Positions 38,338 to 48,394 are shown, numbered from the stretch's first letter. The stretch: 64,000 nucleotides of DNA from Crocinitomicaceae bacterium (GCA_024643545.1 JAHEMR010000012.1:1-64000), one strand, 5' to 3'. The notes: generated by a model from the sequence alone, not told the origin. Translations and numbers: made by a program.

Positions 38338-40224
38338 ATGGCAGAAAATCAATATACGGAAGACAATATACGTTCCCTCGATTGGAAGGAGCACATTCGT
38401 CTTCGTCCCGGAATGTACATCGGGAAATTAGGTGATGGTGCAGCAGCTGATGACGGGATCTATATCCTTGTGAAAGAAGTCGTGGATAACTGTATCGACG
38501 AATTTGTCATGGGGAATGGAAAACGTGTTGACATTAAAATCAAGGATGGAAAAGTTTCTGTTCGCGATTATGGACGTGGAATTCCCCTTGGGAAGGTTGT
38601 TGAAGTTGTTTCCAAAATGAATACCGGCGGTAAATACGACTCAAAAGCATTTAAGAAATCAGTTGGATTAAATGGAGTTGGAACAAAAGCAGTGAATGCA
38701 CTTTCTTCTCATTTTATGGTTTATTCCGTGCGCGAGGGAGAAAAAGTTGCAGCTGAATTTTCGAAAGGAGAGTTAATTAAGGAATATCCAATTGAGAAAA
38801 CGGATGAAGTCAATGGCACGTATGTTGAGTTCATTCCAGATGAAACAATCTTCAAGAAATATGCTTTCAAGACAGCGTATTTAGATAAAATGATGTGGAA
38901 TTATTGCTATTTGAATCGTGGTTTAGCCATGTATTACAATGGGGAGAAATTCCAATCAAAAGATGGACTAAAGGATTTGTTGGAAAACAACATGGACGGA
39001 GATCCACTTTACCCAATCATTCATTTGGAAGATGAGGACATTGAAGTGGCATTTACGCATGGAAGAACATACGGAGAAGATTATTATTCCTTCGTTAATG
39101 GTCAACATACCACACAAGGTGGAACACATCAAAGTGCTTTCCGTGAATCCGTAGCAAAGGTCATTCGTGATTTTTACAATAAAAACTACGAAGCATCGGA
39201 CATTCGTCAGTCCATTGTGGCGGCGATTGCAGTGAAAGTAATCGAGCCAGTCTTCGAATCGCAAACGAAAACAAAACTTGGGTCGCAAGAAATTGAACCA
39301 GGAGGAAAGTCCATGCGGGCGTTCATCAATGATTTCTTAAAGGATAAGTTAGATAATTACCTACACCGAAATCCGGATGTAGCTGAAACCATCGAAAAGA
39401 AAATTAAGCAATCCGAACGCGAGCGTAAGGAATTGGCTGGAATTCGTAAAATAGCACGTGATCGCTCCAAAAAAGCGAATTTACACAACAAGAAATTACG
39501 CGATTGTCGTACGCACTTGACGGACCTTAAAGACGAAAAACGCGAAGAAACGACACTCTTTATTACGGAGGGAGACTCAGCGAGTGGATCGATTACTAAG
39601 TCAAGAGATGTGAGTACGCAAGCAGTATTCTCCTTGCGTGGTAAGCCATTAAATTGTTATGGTCTAACGAAAAAAGTCGTGTATGAGAATGAGGAGTTTA
39701 ACCTGATTCAAGCGGCTTTGGACATCGAAGACGACATGGATAACTTGCGGTACAATAAAATTGTTATTGCAACCGATGCCGATGTCGACGGAATGCACAT
39801 CCGAATGTTGTTGTTAACGTTTTTCCTTCAGTTCTTCCCTGATTTAGTGAAACGTAACCATGTATATGTGCTTCAGACGCCGTTGTTCCGCGTCCGCAAT
39901 AAAAAGAAAACGATTTATTGTTATTCGGATGAGGAGCGAAAAAATGCCATCGAAGAAATTGGAAAAGGTGCAGAGATTACACGATTTAAAGGACTCGGAG
40001 AGATTTCACCGGATGAGTTTATCCACTTTATTGGTGCGGACATTCGTCTGGAGCCTGTATTGTTGACAAAAGACAATTCGATTGATTCGATCCTTTCCTA
40101 TTTTATGGGTAAAAACACCCAAGAACGTCAAGAATTTATCATTGATAATCTGCGCGTCGAGAAGGATGTGGTAGATCAAGGGAAATCGGAACTTAGTACA
40201 AATGAAATTGAAATTGCATCCTAA
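38338..40224 (+). CDS. parE: DNA topoisomerase IV subunit B
   Basis: A 628-residue type IIA topoisomerase ATPase subunit. The GHKL ATP pocket shows [16 protein letters not shown] and [14 protein letters not shown]; the TOPRIM part shows EGDSASG and [10 protein letters not shown]. The gene pair parE-parC (3 bp apart) and the ParC-type partner support topoisomerase IV, decatenating daughter chromosomes, over gyrase; gyrB cannot be ruled out from one subunit alone. Start 38338 (MAENQYTED) lies after the promoter. Confidence 0.92.
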   Translation: MAENQYTEDNIRSLDWKEHIRLRPGMYIGKLGDGAAADDGIYILVKEVVDNCIDEFVMGNGKRVDIKIKDGKVSVRDYGRGIPLGKVVEVVSKMNTGGKYDSKAFKKSVGLNGVGTKAVNALSSHFMVYSVREGEKVAAEFSKGELIKEYPIEKTDEVNGTYVEFIPDETIFKKYAFKTAYLDKMMWNYCYLNRGLAMYYNGEKFQSKDGLKDLLENNMDGDPLYPIIHLEDEDIEVAFTHGRTYGEDYYSFVNGQHTTQGGTHQSAFRESVAKVIRDFYNKNYEASDIRQSIVAAIAVKVIEPVFESQTKTKLGSQEIEPGGKSMRAFINDFLKDKLDNYLHRNPDVAETIEKKIKQSERERKELAGIRKIARDRSKKANLHNKKLRDCRTHLTDLKDEKREETTLFITEGDSASGSITKSRDVSTQAVFSLRGKPLNCYGLTKKVVYENEEFNLIQAALDIEDDMDNLRYNKIVIATDADVDGMHIRMLLLTFFLQFFPDLVKRNHVYVLQTPLFRVRNKKKTIYCYSDEERKNAIEEIGKGAEITRFKGLGEISPDEFIHFIGADIRLEPVLLTKDNSIDSILSYFMGKNTQERQEFIIDNLRVEKDVVDQGKSELSTNEIEIAS

Positions 40225-40227
40225 ATC

Positions 40228-42927
40228 ATGGCGGAAGACGAAATAGAAGACTTAAATCCATCCTTGGGAGATGAACACAATCCATTTGAAAATAAGCAAG
40301 TGGATGAGAAAATCATTCCTGTCGGTGGTTTATACCAAAATTGGTTCTTGGATTATGCGAGTTATGTAATTCTTGAAAGAGCCGTTCCAGCGTTGAATGA
40401 TGGACTAAAACCTGTTCAACGACGCATTCTCCACTCGATGAGAGAGTTGGAAGATGGACGTTACAATAAAGTAGCGAATATTATTGGTAACACCATGAAA
40501 TATCACCCGCATGGGGATGCTTCGATTGGTGATGCACTCGTGCAACTTGGTCAAAAAGATTTATTGATTGATTGCCAAGGAAACTGGGGAAATACCTTAA
40601 CAGGTGATGGAGCTGCGGCGCCTCGTTACATTGAAGCACGGTTGTCGAAATTTGCGCTTCATGTGGCTTTTAACCCCAAAACAACGAATTGGTTGTTGAG
40701 TTACGATGGACGTAACAAAGAACCAGAACAGCTTCCAATGAAATTCCCGCTTTTGCTCGCTCAAGGTGCAGAAGGAATTGCAGTCGGAATGGCGTGTAAG
40801 TTTTTACCACACAACTTTATTGAATTAATTGATCAGTCCATTAATCATTTACGCGGGAAGAAAGTTGAATTACTACCGGATTTCCCGAATGGTGGTATGG
40901 CTGATTTCACGGGATACAATGATGGATTACGTGGTGGACGCGTGCGCGTTCGTGCGAAGATTAAAAAGGTAGACAATAAAACCTTGACGATCCACGAAAT
41001 TCCTTTTGGAACAACGACCGGATCCTTGATTGAGTCTGTGATCAAAGCCAACGACAAAGGAAAAATCAAGATTAAGAAAATCGAAGACAATACGTCTTCG
41101 GAGGCGGAAATCATCGTGCATCTATTCCCGGGTGTTTCTCCTGATAAAACGATTGACGCACTTTATGCTTTCACCGATTGTGAAGTATCGATGGCACCAA
41201 ATTCATCGATTATCGATGGTGATAAACCACGTTTTTTAGGTGTAACAGAAATTCTGAAAATCAATACTGACAATACTGTTCGCTTGTTGAAACTCGAATT
41301 GCAAATACGTTTAGATGAGTTGGAACGTCAATGGCATTTCTCAACGTTGGAGAAGTTGTTCATTAACAACGAGATGTACATCGACTTTAAGCACTACAGC
41401 GATCGTGAGGCTTTGTACGAATATTTATACAAGCGTTTTGAACCATTCAAAAAGTTATTGATCCGTGCGATTGAGGATGAAGATTTGCAGAAATTGACGC
41501 AAATTCCAATGATTCGTATCACGCGATTTGATTCCACGAAAGCAGATGATGCATTGTTGAAAATCGAGGAAGAAATCGAGGCGGTGAAAGCGCATTTGAA
41601 CAACCTTGTGGAATATGCGATTGATTATTACAAAGATTTGAAAAAGCGTTTTGGTGCTGGAAAAGAGCGTAAAACGGAAATCAAAGTATTTGATAACATC
41701 AGTGCGACTAAGGTGATTATTGCAAACCGCAAATTATACGTCGATTACGAAGAAGGATTTATTGGATATGGATTGAAGAAAAATGAACCTATTGGTGATT
41801 GTTCTGAAATCGATGACATCATTTGTTTCTTTGCGTCCGGTAAAATGATGGTGACCAAAGTTTCGGATAAGAAGTTTGTTGGGAAGGACTTGATTTTTGC
41901 AAGTGTTTGGAAAAAAGGAGATACACGTACCATTTACCACTTGTTCTATCAAGATGGCCTTGGAGGTGCTACCATGATGAAGCGTTTTTACGTGAATTCC
42001 ATCACCCGAGATTCAGAGTATGACTTAACAAAAGGAACTAAAGGTTCTAAAATGTTGTATTTCTCCGTTCATCCAAACGGGGAACGTGAGGTAATTACGG
42101 TATTGTTGCGTCCACGACCACACTTGAAACGCTTACGCTTCGATGTGGATTTGGGAGAATTACTGATCAAAGGAAGAAATTCAGCAGGTAATCGCGTAAC
42201 GAAAGAAATCATTCAGAAAATCGTTCAAAAAGAAGTTGGTGGTTCAACATTGGCAGCTCGTAAGATTTGGTACGATTCCATTGTTGGAAGGTTGAATGAT
42301 GAAGGACGTGGGAAATTCTTAGGTTCATTTAAAGGGGATGACCGTATTTTGACTTTGTATCGAAATGGAGAATACCGTTTGAGTTCGTTTGATTTAGCGA
42401 CGCATTTCGATGAAGACATGGTGCACATCGAAAAATGGATTCAAGACCGCCCAATAGCTACGGTTTACTTTGACGCGGAAAAAGAAATGCATTACGTAAA
42501 GCGATTTATATGTGAAGTTCTTTCGGATAAACGTGTTTCTTTCATCAGCGAATCAGCTGGCTCGTACATGGATGTTGTTTCAACAGCTTTTCGTCCAGAA
42601 GCGAAAATCGTTTACAATAAGCTACTGAAGGAAACGAAGAATTTACCGGATAATGTGGTCAATTTAGCCGATTTGATTGATGTGAAAGGAATGAAAGCAC
42701 AAGGAAATCAAATGACGAAACTCAAAGTGAAAGAAATTGTGTTGACTCACCCAATCGATGAAAGTCCAGAGCCATGGCCAGATCAGAAACTATCAGCGGA
42801 TGCCGGAGAGGGAGCTGAAGCAGAAATCTTAGATGACGACGATGAAGCAGGACCAACTCCATCGATGGAATGGGATTTAACCAAAAAAGAAGAGGAAGAC
42901 AATCAGGATCAGATTAAGTTGTTTTAG
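40228..42927 (+). CDS. parC: DNA topoisomerase IV subunit A
   Basis: An 899-residue breakage-reunion subunit. The catalytic Tyr134 is in AAAPRYIEARLS, and the quinolone region reads YHPHGDASIGDALVQLGQ. At the position of the E. coli GyrA Ser83 there is Ala98, so drug binding through the water-metal bridge may be weak. The C-terminal region is a beta-propeller-like domain lacking an evident GyrA box, followed by an acidic Glu/Asp tail (about residues 855-899). It is the second gene of the parE-parC operon. Confidence 0.92.
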   Translation: MAEDEIEDLNPSLGDEHNPFENKQVDEKIIPVGGLYQNWFLDYASYVILERAVPALNDGLKPVQRRILHSMRELEDGRYNKVANIIGNTMKYHPHGDASIGDALVQLGQKDLLIDCQGNWGNTLTGDGAAAPRYIEARLSKFALHVAFNPKTTNWLLSYDGRNKEPEQLPMKFPLLLAQGAEGIAVGMACKFLPHNFIELIDQSINHLRGKKVELLPDFPNGGMADFTGYNDGLRGGRVRVRAKIKKVDNKTLTIHEIPFGTTTGSLIESVIKANDKGKIKIKKIEDNTSSEAEIIVHLFPGVSPDKTIDALYAFTDCEVSMAPNSSIIDGDKPRFLGVTEILKINTDNTVRLLKLELQIRLDELERQWHFSTLEKLFINNEMYIDFKHYSDREALYEYLYKRFEPFKKLLIRAIEDEDLQKLTQIPMIRITRFDSTKADDALLKIEEEIEAVKAHLNNLVEYAIDYYKDLKKRFGAGKERKTEIKVFDNISATKVIIANRKLYVDYEEGFIGYGLKKNEPIGDCSEIDDIICFFASGKMMVTKVSDKKFVGKDLIFASVWKKGDTRTIYHLFYQDGLGGATMMKRFYVNSITRDSEYDLTKGTKGSKMLYFSVHPNGEREVITVLLRPRPHLKRLRFDVDLGELLIKGRNSAGNRVTKEIIQKIVQKEVGGSTLAARKIWYDSIVGRLNDEGRGKFLGSFKGDDRILTLYRNGEYRLSSFDLATHFDEDMVHIEKWIQDRPIATVYFDAEKEMHYVKRFICEVLSDKRVSFISESAGSYMDVVSTAFRPEAKIVYNKLLKETKNLPDNVVNLADLIDVKGMKAQGNQMTKLKVKEIVLTHPIDESPEPWPDQKLSADAGEGAEAEILDDDDEAGPTPSMEWDLTKKEEEDNQDQIKLF

Positions 42928-42955
42928 AATGAATATGTGAAATCAGCTTATGTAG

Positions 42956-43240
42956 ATGGATAGAGTAGACAAACTTACAAAAAAATGGAGAGTCAGTTCA
43001 TTCCTAAATCCAATACTTGTCTTGCTGCTTGTTGTTCTCGAACGTCAATTATCGATGGAAATTCTATTCTTTTCAGTTTTGGTTTCTATTGGTTTATTAA
43101 TCTTGGAAGTGATCTTCTTTATTCGAAAAAGGCACGCTTCATTTTCAAGGTATTTATCGATTAGTTTAAATTTAGTTAGTTTTCTTGTGGTGGTCGTCAT
43201 GTGTATATTCCATCTCATGATCGCTAACTTCGCTCGTTGA
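42956..43240 (+). CDS. Small membrane protein of unknown function
   Basis: A 94-residue protein with a short basic N-terminus (MDRVDKLTKKW) and three predicted membrane helices (about 17-31, 36-55, 70-90). No family recognised. Hydrophobicity, clear charge pattern and a place between real genes support it as coding; no TAnnTTTG element was seen before it. It is followed 24 bp later by another tiny membrane protein. Confidence 0.6.
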   Translation: MDRVDKLTKKWRVSSFLNPILVLLLVVLERQLSMEILFFSVLVSIGLLILEVIFFIRKRHASFSRYLSISLNLVSFLVVVVMCIFHLMIANFAR

Positions 43241-43264
43241 TAAATGAACTAAAATAGATTTAAA

Positions 43265-43459
43265 ATGGATTTAATCGGTGAAATATGTTGGTATCTGATT
43301 TTTGTCACGCCATTCATTTGCATCCCAATGGTTTGGAAAATTAGCACACAAAACAATGGCGTCAAGTTGCTCTTCGGATTGCTTTTATCTTTTTCAATAT
43401 CTGTATTCTTTTTGCTTTTCAGTCTAGCCATCGTTGTTAGAAATGGCATGGGTCCTTGA
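43265..43459 (+). CDS. Tiny two-helix membrane protein
   Basis: A 64-residue protein with two membrane helices (about 6-24 and 34-58) separated by KISTQNNGVK. This layout recalls PLDc_N/PspC-like small membrane proteins, but no motif is diagnostic. It is followed by a strong terminator, which supports its being the last gene of a small transcript with the 94-residue protein. Confidence 0.55.
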   Translation: MDLIGEICWYLIFVTPFICIPMVWKISTQNNGVKLLFGLLLSFSISVFFLLFSLAIVVRNGMGP

Positions 43460-43519
43460 TCTGGAAAAAGTTAAACAGAGGTTATAGAAACCCATTCAAT
43501 CTTAGAATCTTTCTATATA

Positions 43520-43548
43520 GCCATCGAAAGTTTCGGTGGCTTTTTTTT
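43520..43548 (+). terminator. Rho-independent terminator after the small membrane genes
   Basis: GCCATCGAA, loop AGT, TTCGGTGGC: a 9-bp stem with one T-G pair followed by eight T residues, between the 64-residue gene and the next promoter. Confidence 0.85.
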
Positions 43549-43563
43549 AGCTATTATTTTCGT

Positions 43564-43571
43564 TAAATTTG
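43564..43571 (+). promoter_or_regulatory. Promoter -7 element for the 43591 gene
   Basis: TAAATTTG matches TAnnTTTG 19 bases before the ATG, just behind the terminator. Confidence 0.6.
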
Positions 43572-43590
43572 TTAGATAAAATCAACCAAC

Positions 43591-44928
43591 ATGAATGCAT
43601 TAAGAGAAGACAAAATCAATTACGCCAACATTGGATTAATGCTTATTACAGCAGTACTTGCATATTTTTATCCTTTTGAAACATTCTTATTGGCATACGC
43701 TTATTTAGGTCCCCTGCATTATTTGACGGAAATAAGTTGGTTGCACGACCGCAATTATTATGCGAAAGGGAAATATGATTTCGTTGTTTTACTGTTGGTT
43801 GGAATCCTACTTTCCTATGCGGCATTTGCTAAGGACTTCGGTGTCAGCGTCGAAGTATATGATTACTTTGTGAAAATGAATTTGTTCGATAAACTCTTGG
43901 TTTTCGCCTTGTTTAGCGCCATATTATTCGCCTTGGTGAAAAACTTGTTCGTGAAAATCATTGCCATTTTATTCTTATTTGTATTTGTTTCTGGATGGTT
44001 GAGTCCAGATAACTCAATTGCCAATTCAGAAAGCACGACTGTTTTCGCTTTAACATCTCTGGTGCCAACATTAATTCACGTGTATTTATTTACTGGACTC
44101 TTCATGTTGTTTGGGTCATTGAAAACAAGAAGTGTTTCAGGAATGTGGCAAATGGTTGGTTTCGTTGTTGTTCCCTTGCTTTTGGTTTTTGCTTTGCCTG
44201 TTGACTCTAAAGCAAAAGTTTCTGAATTTGGAAGAAACGCACATTATGCGAAAGGAGATGGATTCTACGCTACGAATATTAGCATTTTGGACCATTTTGA
44301 TTTGATTAATGACCCCGTTTATACCAATGCTGATTTTGTGTCTTTCGTGAAGAAAAAAGACTTTAAACAAGCGAATGCGCAATACAATTTTATTACAAAG
44401 GCAAACTTAAATTTGTTAGTGGATAGTCTTTCGAAAATCCCAAATAAAGCATATTTGATGAAGAAACAACCGTTGAATCCTAATTTTCAGGTGGACAATA
44501 TTTTGTTGCTTTTCTCTAAAGAGGGCATGTTGGATGAATACCAAATGAAACCAATTCCGGCTAAATTGTTTACAGGTTATTCCTTGGAGAAATATGCATC
44601 CCTTGTATATAATTCAACGATCGGAATCATGTTGATGCGCTTCATCGCCTTCGCTTATTTATACCACTACTTAAACTGGTTCAGTAAAACGGAAATCATT
44701 CGTTGGCACCAAGTACCAAAATTGCGTTTTGCGGCAGTGATCTTACTTTGGGTTGTTGCCAGTGTGTTCTATGCATACGATTATTCTTTGGGATTGAGTT
44801 TGTTGTTCTTTTTATCCTTCTCACACGTATTGTTGGAATTCCCATTGAATATCATCTCGATTGTTGGAATTGGAAAAGAATCCTTGTCGATAATGAAAAA
44901 TGGATTCAAAGCTCCAACAGTCAAATAA
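43591..44928 (+). CDS. Unrecognised polytopic membrane protein
   Basis: A 445-residue integral membrane protein with about nine or ten helices and one large soluble insert (residues 205-345). Two helices carry similar histidine-acid motifs: GPLHYLTEISWLHDR (about residue 41) near the N-terminus and FSHVLLEFPLN (about residue 418) near the C-terminus. These could ligate a metal or be a duplicated half, though I recognise no family. It is followed 17 bp later by a DUF2891 gene, so the two may share a transcript. Confidence 0.78.
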   Translation: MNALREDKINYANIGLMLITAVLAYFYPFETFLLAYAYLGPLHYLTEISWLHDRNYYAKGKYDFVVLLLVGILLSYAAFAKDFGVSVEVYDYFVKMNLFDKLLVFALFSAILFALVKNLFVKIIAILFLFVFVSGWLSPDNSIANSESTTVFALTSLVPTLIHVYLFTGLFMLFGSLKTRSVSGMWQMVGFVVVPLLLVFALPVDSKAKVSEFGRNAHYAKGDGFYATNISILDHFDLINDPVYTNADFVSFVKKKDFKQANAQYNFITKANLNLLVDSLSKIPNKAYLMKKQPLNPNFQVDNILLLFSKEGMLDEYQMKPIPAKLFTGYSLEKYASLVYNSTIGIMLMRFIAFAYLYHYLNWFSKTEIIRWHQVPKLRFAAVILLWVVASVFYAYDYSLGLSLLFFLSFSHVLLEFPLNIISIVGIGKESLSIMKNGFKAPTVK

Positions 44929-44945
44929 CACCTCATTTAGATATT

Positions 44946-46091
44946 ATGAAACACTTACTTTTTCTATTTCTGTTCATTGGATTCTCCACTTCGGCTCAAG
45001 AAGTTTCCAGTTTAATTCTGAATACGGGTAATAATAAGCTGGTTACAACTTTGCCGGATGGACGCTATTCGCTATCTGATGAAGGTGCTTCATATTTTGC
45101 AAAATTATCGTTGGACTGCGCCTCGAAATCAAGTCCACACTACTATTTTAAAGCGCTTCGTAAGAAAGGTGATACCGATGGTCCGCGCGATGTCTGGCCT
45201 TCGTTTTATGGTTGCTACGATTGGCACAGTGCGGTTCACAACCATTGGTGCATGATCAAAATCTTGAAGTTGCATCCAAACATTCCAGAAGCGGCAGAGT
45301 TGCGTCAGCGTTTGAAAGAAAGTTTTTCGTCTGAAAAAATTAAGAAAGAGCTTGCGTACGTACAGTCCCACGAAAATGGTCTTTTTGAATTTCCTTACGG
45401 ACAATCCTGGGTGTTAAAAGTGGCTGATGAATTGCATTCTTGGGATGATCCGGAAGCGAAAGAATGGTTGAGAAACCTAATGCCACTGTCTAACTACATT
45501 GCGTTTGTTCATACCGTTGTTTGGAAACAAGTGAACGAGGTTGAATTATCTGGAAGCCATGATAGTCCCGCAATGGGCTTATCATTTGCATATGATTATG
45601 CAATCGCTTTTGGAGATAAAAAATTAAAGAAAGTTGTGGCTTCTGCAGCGATGAAGTATTATGGAAAACTAGAAAATGTAGCCATTGAAAAAGAACCATA
45701 CGAATACGATTTCATGTCGGCAAGTTTGTTAGTGGCTGATTTAATGCGGAAAGTAATGTCTCCTGAGAAATTTGTTAAATGGAGCAAAAAATATTGTCCA
45801 GATTTGTTTGTGGCAGATCGTGTGAAAATTCCTTTGCAAATCAAACGATCAGCGAAGCATGATGGCTACGAATCACATTGGGATGGGTATCACTTGAACC
45901 GAATTTGGTGTTTGAACGGAATGTTAAAAACCATGCCGGCAGGAACCTTGGACGATGCAACGAAAAAAGAGTGGGTGAAAGCCATGAATGACATGTGGGA
46001 TTACGCTCAAGAAAGTATTGGAAAAGGAAATTACGACATTGACCATTGGTTGTCGTCCTTCTCGGTATTTGCTTTAATTGGTTACGAGTAA
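44946..46091 (+). CDS. DUF2891 secreted protein
   Basis: A 381-residue protein with signal peptide (MKHLLFLFLFIGFSTSAQ) and a DUF2891 domain. The typical block FYGCYDWHSAVHNHWCMIKIL and the later EFPYGQSWVLKVADEL and LSGSHDSPAMGLSFAYDYA resemble alpha/alpha-barrel sugar-active enzymes, but activity is unproven. The start at 44946 begins the signal peptide; a longer reading lies inside the preceding gene and is rejected. It ends within the cmk gene (18-bp tail-to-tail overlap). Confidence 0.85.
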   Translation: MKHLLFLFLFIGFSTSAQEVSSLILNTGNNKLVTTLPDGRYSLSDEGASYFAKLSLDCASKSSPHYYFKALRKKGDTDGPRDVWPSFYGCYDWHSAVHNHWCMIKILKLHPNIPEAAELRQRLKESFSSEKIKKELAYVQSHENGLFEFPYGQSWVLKVADELHSWDDPEAKEWLRNLMPLSNYIAFVHTVVWKQVNEVELSGSHDSPAMGLSFAYDYAIAFGDKKLKKVVASAAMKYYGKLENVAIEKEPYEYDFMSASLLVADLMRKVMSPEKFVKWSKKYCPDLFVADRVKIPLQIKRSAKHDGYESHWDGYHLNRIWCLNGMLKTMPAGTLDDATKKEWVKAMNDMWDYAQESIGKGNYDIDHWLSSFSVFALIGYE

Positions 46092-46763
46092 ATTCACCTT
46101 CGCCAAAACCCAGTCTAACTGTTCTTCTTTTGTAAGTTGCGAATTGTCTAATACAAGTGCATCTTTCACTTGAATCAGTGGACTTTCCTCCCTTGTTGAA
46201 TCTAAATGGTCCCGTTCTGCTAGGTTTTTTCGAACTTCGTCGACATTCATTTGAATTCCTTTTGCTTCCATTTCAGCTAGTCGACGTTGTACGCGGATTT
46301 CAGGTTTAGCTGTGACAAATAACTTCAGTTCGGCATTGGGAAAGACAACAGAACCAATGTCACGTCCGTCCATGACGATTCCTCCTTGTTTCCCCATTTT
46401 TTGCTGCGCTTCCACTAATTTTTCTCGGATAGGTTTGTAAGAAGCAACGATGGAGACAATTCCAGCAACTTCTGGTTGACGTATCTCCTCCGAAACGTCT
46501 GTGCCGTTCAGAAAAACATGTGGTTCTTGTTGAATCAGTTCAAAATGAATTTCTATTGCACTCAATTGTGCATTGATTTCTTCCTTTGCTAATTCACCGT
46601 TTTGAATCAACTGATGATTAAGGCAATATAGCGCAGCTGCTCGGTACATAGCACCTGAATCAATAAAAACATAATCTAATCGTTTGGCGAGGTCTTTTGC
46701 AAGGGTACTTTTTCCACACGCTGAAAATCCGTCAATGGCGATGGTAATTCTTTTTTGATTCAT
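46074..46763 (-). CDS. cmk: Cytidylate kinase
   Basis: A 229-residue (d)CMP kinase using ATP. P-loop GFSACGKSTLAKDL (residues 12-25), the FIDSGAMYRAAALY nucleotide-monophosphate site, and DGRDIGSVVFPNAELKLFVTA with the conserved Arg-Asp are all present. A TAnnTTTG element lies only 4 bases before the ATG, predicting a leaderless transcript. Confidence 0.95.
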   Translation of the reverse strand: MNQKRITIAIDGFSACGKSTLAKDLAKRLDYVFIDSGAMYRAAALYCLNHQLIQNGELAKEEINAQLSAIEIHFELIQQEPHVFLNGTDVSEEIRQPEVAGIVSIVASYKPIREKLVEAQQKMGKQGGIVMDGRDIGSVVFPNAELKLFVTAKPEIRVQRRLAEMEAKGIQMNVDEVRKNLAERDHLDSTREESPLIQVKDALVLDNSQLTKEEQLDWVLAKVNLLVTN

Positions 46764-46767
46764 GTCT

Positions 46768-46775
46768 CAAAAATA
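46768..46775 (-). promoter_or_regulatory. Promoter -7 element for cmk, leaderless layout
   Basis: TATTTTTG on the minus strand matches TAnnTTTG and is separated from the cmk ATG by only AGAC. Confidence 0.55.
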
Positions 46776-46827
46776 ATTGTTTTGACTTGATTCCATCCTT
46801 CTTCCTTCCAAAGTTTGAAAAAAAGTC

Positions 46828-46854
46828 AAAAAAAAGCCTCCCGGAGGAGGCTTT
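46828..46854 (-). terminator. Rho-independent terminator of the GAPDH gene
   Basis: A 9-bp stem (AAAGCCTCC/GGAGGCTTT) with a 4-base loop lies 4 bp after the GAPDH stop, followed on the minus strand by further T residues. Confidence 0.9.
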
Positions 46855-46857
46855 CAA

Positions 46858-48303
46858 TTAATAGTAAATTGCTCTTCGAACTTTCGAGATGTATTTAGCT
46901 AGTCGAATAACTTGTTTCGTGTAACCGAATTCGTTGTCGTACCATGCGTACAAAACAACGTTTCTACCGTCAACCGATGCAATCGTCGCGTTGGAATCGA
47001 AAACCGAACAACACGTGTTGCCGATGATGTCACTCGAAACCAATTCTGGATCGAATGAATAGTGGATTTGATTCACTAATTCGCCGTTTAATGCAGCATC
47101 TTTAATTGCAGCATTCACATCCTCCACGGTTGTTCCTTTTCCAAGTTCTAAACTTAAGATGGCCAAAGATCCATTTGGTGTTGGGACACGAACCGCATTC
47201 GCAGTTAATTTATCTTTTAAATCTGGAATAACTTTCGTTACTGCGCTACCAGCTCCTGTAGATGTGATGACCATGTTTATCGCAGCTGAACGTCCACGAC
47301 GCACTTTTTTGTGCATGTTATCCAACAAGTTTTGGTCATTCGTATAGGCGTGAACTGTTTCGATGTGTCCTTTAACCACGCCAAATTTATCGTTAACCAC
47401 CTTTAAAATTGGGGAGATGGCATTCGTTGTACAAGAAGCAGCAGAGAAAATATTTTCATTTTCAATGTCTAATGTTCCTTGGTTAATGCCATAAACGATG
47501 TTTGGAACTTCTTTTCCTGGTGCGGTCAATAATACTTTTGAAACACCTTTCGCTTGTAAGTGACGAGATAATTGCTCACGGTTTGTGAAAACACCTGTAT
47601 TGTCGATGATTAAAGCATTGTTAATGCCAAACTGAGTATAATCGATATCCTCTGGATTGGATGCGTCAATCATGTGAACGATTTGTCCATTGATAACAAG
47701 GCTTTTATTCGCTAAATCCTCAATAACGGTTCCTTTGAATGCACCATGAACAGAGTCATTACGCAACAATGAAGCACGTTTAATGATGTCTGCATCACTG
47801 GATCCACGTGTAACGATTGCTCTTAAGCGCAATTGTTGTCCCTTTCCAGCTTGTTTGATTAATTCGCGGGCAGCCAAACGTCCAATTCGACCAAAACCAT
47901 ACAAAACCACATCACGCGGTTCGATTGCCTGTTGCGCTGGAAGTTGTCCAAGTTTTTTAGCTAAAAAGTCTGCTTTTGAGGCATAGTTTGCTTGTTCAGC
48001 TAACCATTCACTTGCCAGTTTTCCAATGTCCAATTTAGATGCTGTTACATCCATGGTCATTAAAGCAACCGCCAATTCAGAAGTGGTAAACACATCAATT
48101 GGTTTGTTTACTACTTTCTTCGCGTACTCGTGAAGATTTAGAATTTCTGAAATGGTGACATCCGTCAAGTGATTGCGGAATAACACCAATTCAATTCCTT
48201 TGTCGTACAATAATTCGCCGACCTTACTTTGCAACGTTACCGCTGCGCGCTCCTGCTCAATGTGCGAGTGAAGCTCTTTTTCATAGCCATCTTTCGATTC
48301 CAT
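46858..48303 (-). CDS. gap: Glyceraldehyde-3-phosphate dehydrogenase, N-terminally extended
   Basis: A 481-residue GAPDH. The normal enzyme core begins near residue 132 (VVLYGFGRIGRLAARELI, the NAD-binding loop) and has the catalytic Cys in FSAASCTTNAISP and DNEFGYTKQVIRLA at the end. The first about 130 residues form a helical extension absent from the standard 330-residue GAPDH; extended forms of this size occur in Bacteroidota and some proteobacteria. Its role is unknown. Single gene between two terminators. Confidence 0.93.
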   Translation of the reverse strand: MESKDGYEKELHSHIEQERAAVTLQSKVGELLYDKGIELVLFRNHLTDVTISEILNLHEYAKKVVNKPIDVFTTSELAVALMTMDVTASKLDIGKLASEWLAEQANYASKADFLAKKLGQLPAQQAIEPRDVVLYGFGRIGRLAARELIKQAGKGQQLRLRAIVTRGSSDADIIKRASLLRNDSVHGAFKGTVIEDLANKSLVINGQIVHMIDASNPEDIDYTQFGINNALIIDNTGVFTNREQLSRHLQAKGVSKVLLTAPGKEVPNIVYGINQGTLDIENENIFSAASCTTNAISPILKVVNDKFGVVKGHIETVHAYTNDQNLLDNMHKKVRRGRSAAINMVITSTGAGSAVTKVIPDLKDKLTANAVRVPTPNGSLAILSLELGKGTTVEDVNAAIKDAALNGELVNQIHYSFDPELVSSDIIGNTCCSVFDSNATIASVDGRNVVLYAWYDNEFGYTKQVIRLAKYISKVRRAIYY

Positions 48304-48353
48304 TCTTTTTTGTTTATGTGTTGATTGATTGTTGATTCTAAAAAATAGGGAAG

Positions 48354-48387
48354 AAAAAAAGGCTGTCCACTTTCGCAGACAGCCTTT
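48354..48387 (-). terminator. Rho-independent terminator of rpoD
   Basis: A perfect 10-bp stem (AAAGGCTGTC/GACAGCCTTT) with a 10-base loop follows the sigma factor stop on the minus strand and runs into seven T. Confidence 0.9.
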
Positions 48388-48394
48388 ACAATGA

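Noticed and set aside
44703-44945. 81-residue N-terminal extension of the DUF2891 protein
   Set aside because: It lies inside the preceding membrane protein gene; the signal peptide begins at 44946.
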